DNA of 6,057 bases from Candidatus Saccharimonadota bacterium (lineage in GTDB: Bacteria > Patescibacteriota > Saccharimonadia > Saccharimonadales > UBA7683): assembly GCA_020427905.1 (NCBI GenBank), contig JAGQNU010000029.1, positions 1 to 6,057 of the forward strand. The letters run 5' to 3'. This document shows, piece after piece, positions 1 to 4,723 of the stretch. Position numbers and translations under genes: made by a program. The notes under the pieces were generated by a model, which was not told the origin of the DNA, made no database searches, and saw nothing but the letters and a program-made list of their open reading frames with translations. The number at the start of each line of letters is the position of its first letter. Position 1 is the stretch's first letter.

Positions 1-395
1 TCGCCGACAGAAAGCTTGCCCTCTTTTTGGTGAGTAACATGCGGCGTAAAACCATCGTGTAAGTATTGTGGCTCATTGAAGATTGCGCCTTTATTGAGTA
101 GACAATCTTGTACACCAGCGTACAGAGCGCTGAACTGCTGCAAGTCCTCTAACCTTGTAACTATAAGTTCGTCGCCCCAGCGCTCCTCGGCTAAACCTCT
201 CACAGAAAATCCAGTGGTATCCGTAAGGCACTGCTCAAGTAAGCCAGCTATCTCGTCACCGCTTTTGTTGATTGCGAAAACACCAGCCAGTGTCGCATGA
301 AGTGGTGTTTCTTCTCGCGGGAATTCATATCCTAATGGTAAATCACCAAAAAAAGCGGCGACCGCCCACTTTTGCGTCAACTTCTCATCAGTCAT
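1..395 (-). CDS. 2H phosphoesterase (LigT / 2'-5' RNA ligase family), C-terminus cut off
   Basis: This is the N-terminal 131 residues of a protein that runs off the low-coordinate edge of the window. Two H-x-T motifs, the signature of the 2H phosphoesterase superfamily, are visible: H33-A-T35 in LHATLAGVF and H119-V-T121 in FTPHVTH. They are 86 residues apart, which fits the two-lobed LigT/CPDase fold in which each histidine sits in one lobe. Family members hydrolyse or form 2',5' or cyclic phosphodiester bonds in RNA and nucleotides; the substrate here cannot be read from sequence. The ATG at 395 overlaps the upstream Nudix stop as ATGA, and GGTGA at 402-406 gives a Shine-Dalgarno 6 bases upstream, so the start is well supported. 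No signal peptide is seen, so it is probably cytoplasmic. It is the last visible gene of a coupled trio with the Nudix and cell-wall genes. Family assignment is fairly sure; function is not. Confidence 0.82.
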   Translation of the reverse strand, partial: MTDEKLTQKWAVAAFFGDLPLGYEFPREETPLHATLAGVFAINKSGDEIAGLLEQCLTDTTGFSVRGLAEERWGDELIVTRLEDLQQFSALYAGVQDCLLNKGAIFNEPQYLHDGFTPHVTHQKEGKLSVG

Positions 396-901
396 GCTGA
401 TTCACCACTCGTGAGTTCAAGATATTTTTTGAACCGACGGATAACCTCGTCCTCTCGCTTGGGATTGGTGCCACCAATCTTCTTGATAGCCTCATCTACT
501 GACATCCAAACTCTGTCGGAGTGCTCGTGATCCATGCCATCAAGATCTTTAACCCAGTCTCCAGCGAAGTAATGTATGGCCTTGTCCCTTTCAATACCAA
601 CATCGGTGTACTGGTTCAATCGAGATCCTAGATAGGTCTTCAGCTTAACCTCGCAACCAGCCTCTTCCGCAGTCTCTCTGAGCGCCGCTTGCTCAAGTGT
701 CTCGCCCATTTCGAGATGACCTTTTGGCAGATGGTATGAGTCAATATCACCATCGATGAAGTGCGGAAAGTCACCTGCTTTTCTGAATAACAATAGGACT
801 TCGACTTGCCCGTCTACCTCTCTGAACACAACACAGCCGGCTCCAATGGAGTACGGCCAATCTTTCGTGGCTCTATACTCGCTTGAGGTATACAGATCCA
901 T
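392..901 (-). CDS. Nudix hydrolase, Ap4A-hydrolase-like (169 aa)
   Basis: A cytoplasmic Nudix hydrolase expected to cleave a nucleoside diphosphate linked to another group. The Nudix box is complete at residues 61-83: G61-x5-E67-x7-R75-E76-x2-E79-E80-x-G82, with the Mg-binding glutamates present. The lead-in LPKGHLEMGET, an early GAGCVVFR strand, a later HYFAGDW strand and EHSDRVW near the end resemble bacterial bis(5'-nucleosyl)-tetraphosphatases (MutT/Ap4A hydrolase type), so Ap4A or a related dinucleotide is the best guess; a dNTP or cap-like RNA end is possible. I chose the ATG at 901 (MDLYTSSEY), not the longer frame from 946, because it makes a TAATG junction with the cell-wall gene's TAA and the extra 15 residues (GCCTSASCS...) look like read-through of the neighbouring frame. 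The Shine-Dalgarno is weak (GCGGTTGG), which suggests translational coupling. Its TGA overlaps the ATG of the 2H phosphoesterase gene. Confidence 0.9.
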   Translation of the reverse strand: MDLYTSSEYRATKDWPYSIGAGCVVFREVDGQVEVLLLFRKAGDFPHFIDGDIDSYHLPKGHLEMGETLEQAALRETAEEAGCEVKLKTYLGSRLNQYTDVGIERDKAIHYFAGDWVKDLDGMDHEHSDRVWMSVDEAIKKIGGTNPKREDEVIRRFKKYLELTSGESA

Positions 902-2043
902 TAGTACCAACCGCGTGCTGCATGATGCGCTCGTGCAGCAGCCCAACTACCATAGCGACCAAGAACATATTGATTCATCCAAGTCAGCTGACAAACAGCA
1001 CCCGATGCGTCCAGTGGACACGGCAACTTTGAACATGGCAGTGCTTGTGGAATCCCACACGCACCGCTTGACCGGTTTACTGCACCCGGATTACACCCAG
1101 ACTCTTTCGCTACCAAGTACACTGCATCAGCGTTATTTATACCTGCCTGCGCAAGCCATTCTCCACAGTTACCTGGAGCACTGACAATCTGCTTTGCGCC
1201 TACTACCACTACTTGTTTGGTAGGCTGCACGGTTATAACCTCTTTAATTGGATTGCGCTCAGCCTCTCCGCCGTTCCTAGAGACAAGCTCGTAGGTAACG
1301 AGCTTTTTACCATCCTTACCCGGGGTTTTGACCTGGCGGTAACCGAGTGGTTGATTAGCATCCTGGATACGCTCCTCTGGGAACGGCGCCACTTCTTCTA
1401 CGGTCTCCACGTTGCGCTCAACTTGAGCGATACTTATTGTCATACCTTCGGTAATACGGGACTCTTTGGGTACGTTGAGCTCATCGCCCTTCTCGAGATT
1501 AATCCCACGCTCGTCGAGAAAGTCGGCGACGGTGTTCTCATTGGTGCGTACGCCTGAGGCCGTACCGTAAAGATCCAGCGTAATGTTCTTAGCACGCTTG
1601 ATGTACATCTCAGTACCGGTTGAGGTGTCGAAGGGGCTATCGGCACGCTCAAAATCGTAGTCATCCTCAGGCGAGGTTTGAAAACCGGCTTCTTTAGCAA
1701 TCAGTTTTGGCGTACGTTCAGCAGTCATGACTGTGTAGTTGTTAGCGCCATCAACCACCGTAATCGGTCGGGCCCGGTAGACATTGATGGTAAACTCACT
1801 GCCGACAACTGGCTCGTTCAGGCCTGGCTCAGTTTTATCAAATTCTCCTGGCGGCAATGCGAGGTTCTTAACCACCTCTTTTACGGTATCTGCGTTGGTA
1901 GCAATGACCTTGTCCTCGCCATCAATATGTACAGTCACCACGCGAGTATCAACAGCCCGAGCGTTCGGAGTTTTAACGAAAGAAGCGTACGCAAAGTACG
2001 CTATAAAAATTAGTGCTATTCCTACAAAAAATCTCTTCTTCAT
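901..2043 (-). CDS. Secreted DUF348/G5-domain cell-wall protein with C-terminal lysozyme-like domain (380 aa)
   Basis: An exported, probably peptidoglycan-acting protein resembling the YabE/RpfB architecture. Residues 1-23 are a short basic start (MKKR) followed by a hydrophobic segment (F5-F22), either signal peptide or membrane anchor; no lipobox or clear cleavage site is evident. Next come three ubiquitin-like DUF348-type repeats at about 34-73, 92-130 and 153-207, each starting with an ITV/VTV-like strand. A G5 domain follows at about 209-282 (VETVEEVAPFP to TVQPTKQVVVVG). The C-terminal domain, about 293-380, is lysozyme/SLT-like: VAKESGCNP places E314 as the expected catalytic acid, followed by SGACGIPQALPC and the ending GRYGSWAAARAHH..GWY. 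All six cysteines (293, 317, 329, 337, 342, 351) lie in this domain, consistent with disulfides outside the cell. The ATG at 2043 is the only start after an in-frame stop in the leader. An extended -10 and two stem-loops precede it. It may remodel the cell's own wall or, if this is a TM7 episymbiont, act at the host surface; the latter is inference. Confidence 0.9.
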   Translation of the reverse strand: MKKRFFVGIALIFIAYFAYASFVKTPNARAVDTRVVTVHIDGEDKVIATNADTVKEVVKNLALPPGEFDKTEPGLNEPVVGSEFTINVYRARPITVVDGANNYTVMTAERTPKLIAKEAGFQTSPEDDYDFERADSPFDTSTGTEMYIKRAKNITLDLYGTASGVRTNENTVADFLDERGINLEKGDELNVPKESRITEGMTISIAQVERNVETVEEVAPFPEERIQDANQPLGYRQVKTPGKDGKKLVTYELVSRNGGEAERNPIKEVITVQPTKQVVVVGAKQIVSAPGNCGEWLAQAGINNADAVYLVAKESGCNPGAVNRSSGACGIPQALPCSKLPCPLDASGAVCQLTWMNQYVLGRYGSWAAARAHHAARGWY

Positions 2044-2050
2044 ATGCTCT

Positions 2051-2070
2051 TGCGATAAGATGTAATCGCA
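2051..2070 (-). promoter_or_regulatory. Perfect inverted repeat / stem-loop 2 in leader of the cell-wall gene
   Basis: Arms TGCGAT and ATCGCA (minus-strand reading) pair perfectly over 6 bp around an 8-base loop. The hairpin ends 7 bases (AGAGCAT) before the ATG at 2043, so it occupies the place where a ribosome binding site would lie; only a weak AAGAG remains. It directly abuts stem-loop 1 with no spacer. It could limit ribosome access or be a protein or RNA binding site. It lacks a U-tract and so is not a classic terminator. Confidence 0.6.
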
Positions 2071-2095
2071 GCCACCCGGTTACCATAACGGTAGC
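2071..2095 (-). promoter_or_regulatory. Bulged stem-loop 1 at the predicted 5' end of the cell-wall mRNA
   Basis: In minus-strand reading GCTACC-GTTA pairs with TAAC-(CG bulge)-GGTGGC around a TGG loop: ten base pairs, one of them U-G, with a 2-base bulge at 2077-2078. It begins about 5 bases after the TATAAT box, so on usual spacing it forms the very 5' end of the transcript, where it may stabilise the message or be a regulatory target. No U-tract follows. It does not match any riboswitch I recognise, and at 25 bases it is too small for most known classes. Confidence 0.55.
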
Positions 2096-2099
2096 CTTA

Positions 2100-2108
2100 A
2101 TTATATCA
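2100..2108 (-). promoter_or_regulatory. Extended -10 promoter (TGATATAAT) for the cell-wall gene block
   Basis: On the minus strand TGATATAAT is a perfect match to the extended -10 consensus (TGnTATAAT), with TATAAT at 2100-2105. The TGA of the extension is at the same time the stop codon of the upstream Nudix gene. No convincing -35 (TTGACA-like) lies 16-18 bases upstream, as is common for extended -10 promoters. The start of transcription would fall near 2093, giving a leader of about 50 bases. This would let the cell-wall, Nudix and 2H genes be expressed separately from pcrA. Confidence 0.6.
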
Positions 2109-2564
2109 CGAGGTATGCGCGAGTGCGACACTCACGCAGCTATTTACCTTATCTGGTAGCTCGTTTACATCAAACCACTGAAGCTCGACCACCTCAAACG
2201 CTCGAGATATCTTAGCCTCATCGGCTGAGTCGACCCGAAAAAAGTCGACGTTCATCTTCGGCCAACCAAGTTTATTGTTGCTAATCCGCTCACTGGCAAC
2301 ATGCTCCAACTTCTTCTCGGCAACCATAAGGCTCGTCTCCTCCTCGAGCTCCCGCCTGGCAGCCTGACGCGCTGTCTCGCCCTTCTCCACACCGCCACCA
2401 GGTAGCTCCCAACGACGTGACCCGTAGGTGCTTTTTACGAGGAGAATCTTGTTGCCATTTTTAACGAGCACGCGAGCTCTGTGGGAGTTATGAAGATAGA
2501 TACCAAACAGCGGCCAGAGCACGGCATAGAGCACCCTCACCGCTACTTGATACAGATGCTTCAT
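2106..2564 (-). CDS. Nudix hydrolase with hydrophobic N-terminal segment (152 aa)
   Basis: A small Nudix-fold hydrolase. The Nudix box is at residues 57-79: G57-x5-E63-x7-R71-E72-L-E-E75-E76-T-S78-L79. The catalytic and metal-binding residues are kept, but the usual glycine near the end of the motif is serine (S78). The lead-in RRWELPGGGVEKGE is typical of MutT-like proteins. Residues about 5-24 (YQVAVRVLYAVLWPLFGIYL) are strongly hydrophobic with one arginine, so the protein may associate peripherally with the membrane, or this may be a hydrophobic N-terminal helix as in other LLWP-type Nudix proteins. The ATG at 2564 overlaps the pcrA stop as ATGA, and GGAG at 2573-2576 lies 8 bases upstream, so the start is secure and translation is probably coupled to the helicase. 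The substrate is unknown; cleaning of oxidised nucleotides would suit the repair-helicase context but is inference. Confidence 0.9.
   Translation of the reverse strand: MKHLYQVAVRVLYAVLWPLFGIYLHNSHRARVLVKNGNKILLVKSTYGSRRWELPGGGVEKGETARQAARRELEEETSLMVAEKKLEHVASERISNNKLGWPKMNVDFFRVDSADEAKISRAFEVVELQWFDVNELPDKVNSCVSVALAHTS
2117..2137 (-). promoter_or_regulatory. Near-perfect 9-bp dyad at the end of the Nudix gene, over the -35 region
   Basis: Minus-strand arms GCGTGAGTG and CACTCGCGC pair over 9 bp (one G-T wobble) around a TCG loop. The dyad lies in the last codons of the Nudix gene and is centred near 2127, about 34 bases before the predicted transcription start, where a -35 box would be. It may be a protein operator for the downstream promoter or an RNA hairpin protecting or ending the pcrA-Nudix message. 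No U-tract follows, so intrinsic termination is not supported. Confidence 0.45.
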
Positions 2565-4696
2565 GACAGGAGCTCCAGAGGTGCAAAGGCAGCATTTAAC
2601 TTCTTCACGCCCTTAGAGCTGAAGGCAATAGAGAGCATGTCCCCATCAACATCAACCACCGTTCCAACGCCAAATAGCTGGTGTTTTACTTTAGTACCGA
2701 CACCCACCTCGTGTGACGGATCAGGCGTGAAGTGACTGTCGCTGTCTGGAGTTTTTGGTGTGAAGAGTGGTTCCATCTGCATCGTGCTTGTCTCGTGCTG
2801 GCCATCAATCTCACTCAAGAACCGTGACGGTGGATTGTGTTGACCACTACCGTAGAGCATCCGGGTATTGGCATGGTACAAAAAGAGCTCCTCGCGTGCT
2901 CGCGTCATACCGACATAGCAGAGACGCCGCTCCTCCTCCATCTCCGAGGCATCAAACAGTGCTCGAGAGTGTGGAAATACCGACTCCTCCATTCCGGCCA
3001 AAAACACCACGGGGAACTCGAGTCCTTTGGCGGCGTGCAGTGTCATGAGTGTTACTGCATCGGTCGACTCATTAACGCCATCGAGATTTGAGACCAATGC
3101 CACCTCCTCCAAAAAACCGTCGAGTCCGAGTGACTCGTACTCTTTGGCCACACTGATGAGCTCCTTGACGTTCTCAATCTTATCAGCAGACTGCGGTGAG
3201 CCGTCATCCAAAAACTGTTTGTACTCGCTGCGGCGTATAACCGCATCTATAAATGGCGCCACGCCGAGCTCATCCTTCTGAGCTCTGAGGTCTGAGATCA
3301 GGTTGCTAAAAGCTATCAGCCCTTTTTGGGCTTTGCCTGTGAGATACGGACAGGTCTGCACCTGGACAAGCGCCTGGCTCAGTGGCAGTGATTGCTCGCC
3401 CATCCAATCAAAGAACTTCTCCAGACTTTTTGCACCGATCCCCCTGGTTGGCGTATTCACGATACGCAAGAAGCTCGTCACGTCCTCTGGTTGATAGATC
3501 AACCGTACGTAGGCCAGAATGTCCTTGATCTCTTTGCGGTCATAAAAGCGTACACCACCGACAACTCTGTACGGTACGCCGTAACGTAAAAACGCCTCCT
3601 CAAGACTGCGGCTCTGCGCATTGGTTCGATACAAAATAGCATGGTCATTGTACTTACGCCCCTCAGCAACTCGCTGCTTAATCTTAGCGATGATGCTCTC
3701 GCCCTCCTGTGCCTCGGAGTGTACTTGCACAATCTGCACTGGTGCGCCTGAGCCAGCTTGCGTCCACAACTCCTTGTCACTGCGCTGCTCGTTTTGCGTA
3801 ATTACTTTATGGGCTGCATCAAGTATATTTTTGGTACTCCGATAGTTCTCCTCCAGCTTGATGACAGTTGCACCAGGAAAGTCACGTTCAAAGTTCAGGA
3901 TGTTCCTGAAGTCGGCCCCGCGCCAGCTATAAATGCTTTGCCAGTCATCACCCACTACGCAGAGATTCTTCTTCTCGTCGAGCAGCAGCTTAATCAATGA
4001 ATACTGTGCGCCGTTGGTGTCCTGATACTCATCAACCATTATGTGAGTGAATTGCTTTTGCCACTTTTCACGCAGCTGCTTGTGGTGCTTGAGCATGGCA
4101 ACCGTGCGACCAATCAAATCGTCAAAGTCCAGAGCTGCCGCATCACGCAAGGCTCGCTCGTACAGCGGAAATACTTTAGCCGCCACCTTCTGCGCGGGCA
4201 GCGTAGCAGTCCCAAGATACTCCTCGGGAGAAACCAGCTCGTTCTTAGCTGCGCTAATCATGCCGCTGATAGCACTCGGCTTGAACTGCTTCTCATCAAC
4301 CGACAGCTGCTTGCAGATATGCTTGATCGTACTCTGCCGATCTGACTCATCAAAAATAACAAAGTTCTTTGGGATCCCCACTGCCTCACCATCTTGCCTG
4401 AGCAGCCGCACGCAAATCGAGTGGAACGTTCCCATATAGGGCATAAATGCTCGGTCCTCGTGGCTTCTGCCTAGTAGCGCTGCCACGCGCTCACGCATCT
4501 CTTTAGCTGCCTTGTTAGTGAAGGTCACTGCCAGGATTGAGAACGGACTGGTACCCGACTGCACTAAATACGCCACACGATGTGTGAGTGTTTTAGTTTT
4601 ACCACTCCCTGCTCCAGCCAGAATAAGCACCGGACCCTCTGTGGTCTCGACTGCTTGTTTTTGTTTTTCGTTCAGTCCCTCAAGTAAATGTTGCAC
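2561..4696 (-). CDS. pcrA: ATP-dependent 3'-5' DNA helicase PcrA/UvrD (711 aa)
   Basis: Superfamily 1A helicase acting in nucleotide excision repair, mismatch repair or clearing of proteins and RNA polymerase from DNA. The motif set is complete: Q-motif LNEKQ (8-12), Walker A GAGSGKT (28-34, K33), Ia VTFTNKAAKEM (57-67), II VDEYQDTN (221-228), III GDDWQSIYSWRGAD (249-262), IV LEENYRST (281-288), V LMTLHAAKGLEF (550-561) and VI VGMTRAREEL (595-604). The C-terminal tail (664-710, VGVGTKVKHQLFGVGTVV to LNAAFAPLELL) is the Tudor-like domain that in Gram-positive PcrA contacts RNA polymerase, which with DEYQD favours PcrA naming. Length matches the family. The start is a GTG at 4696: an in-frame TGA lies immediately upstream, and LLEGLN is the conserved beginning. 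There is no strong Shine-Dalgarno, only GGATGA. An extended -10 ends 6 bases before the GTG. The tryptophan at 252 in motif III is unusual for PcrA but occurs in helicase IV-like proteins. Confidence 0.97.
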   Translation of the reverse strand: MQHLLEGLNEKQKQAVETTEGPVLILAGAGSGKTKTLTHRVAYLVQSGTSPFSILAVTFTNKAAKEMRERVAALLGRSHEDRAFMPYMGTFHSICVRLLRQDGEAVGIPKNFVIFDESDRQSTIKHICKQLSVDEKQFKPSAISGMISAAKNELVSPEEYLGTATLPAQKVAAKVFPLYERALRDAAALDFDDLIGRTVAMLKHHKQLREKWQKQFTHIMVDEYQDTNGAQYSLIKLLLDEKKNLCVVGDDWQSIYSWRGADFRNILNFERDFPGATVIKLEENYRSTKNILDAAHKVITQNEQRSDKELWTQAGSGAPVQIVQVHSEAQEGESIIAKIKQRVAEGRKYNDHAILYRTNAQSRSLEEAFLRYGVPYRVVGGVRFYDRKEIKDILAYVRLIYQPEDVTSFLRIVNTPTRGIGAKSLEKFFDWMGEQSLPLSQALVQVQTCPYLTGKAQKGLIAFSNLISDLRAQKDELGVAPFIDAVIRRSEYKQFLDDGSPQSADKIENVKELISVAKEYESLGLDGFLEEVALVSNLDGVNESTDAVTLMTLHAAKGLEFPVVFLAGMEESVFPHSRALFDASEMEEERRLCYVGMTRAREELFLYHANTRMLYGSGQHNPPSRFLSEIDGQHETSTMQMEPLFTPKTPDSDSHFTPDPSHEVGVGTKVKHQLFGVGTVVDVDGDMLSIAFSSKGVKKLNAAFAPLELLS

Positions 4697-4702
4697 TCAT
4701 CC

Positions 4703-4711
4703 AGTATAGCA
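4703..4711 (-). promoter_or_regulatory. Extended -10 promoter (TGCTATACT), possibly giving a leaderless pcrA mRNA
   Basis: Minus-strand TGCTATACT matches the extended -10 consensus except for one base of the hexamer (TATACT at 4703-4708). Only six bases (GGATGA) separate it from the GTG at 4696, so the usual 6-7 base spacing puts transcription start on or next to the start codon. No good -35 is visible. It lies within the 27-base gap after the membrane-anchored protein gene. It could instead be chance, with pcrA simply read through from upstream. Confidence 0.42.
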
Positions 4712-4723
4712 AAACAATGGTAC

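Noticed and set aside
1..395. Treating the 2H gene as truncated or a pseudogene
   Set aside because: The frame stays open to the window edge with both H-x-T motifs intact; the missing end is due to the window boundary.
902..946. A longer Nudix frame beginning at 946 (adds 15 residues starting MGCCTSASCS)
   Set aside because: The extension lies wholly inside the end of the cell-wall gene, has no domain signal and no better ribosome site. The ATG at 901 forms a TAATG junction and gives a normal Nudix start.
756..1184. Plus-strand open frame of 142 codons across the cell-wall/Nudix junction
   Set aside because: It is antisense to two well-supported genes and shows no motif and no coherent fold signal.
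2051..2137. Hairpins at the Nudix/cell-wall junction as a classic intrinsic terminator
   Set aside because: None of the three stem-loops is followed by a run of U on the minus strand, or preceded by a suitable A/T run for the plus strand, so termination is not supported from sequence.
392..2564. Recoded UGA (glycine code, as in Gracilibacteria)
   Set aside because: Three genes (both Nudix genes and pcrA) end at TGA at exactly the length expected for their families and overlap the next start, so UGA is a normal stop.
4047..4439. Plus-strand open frame of 130 codons inside pcrA
   Set aside because: It is opposite the conserved helicase core (motif Ia to motif II region) and has no independent support.
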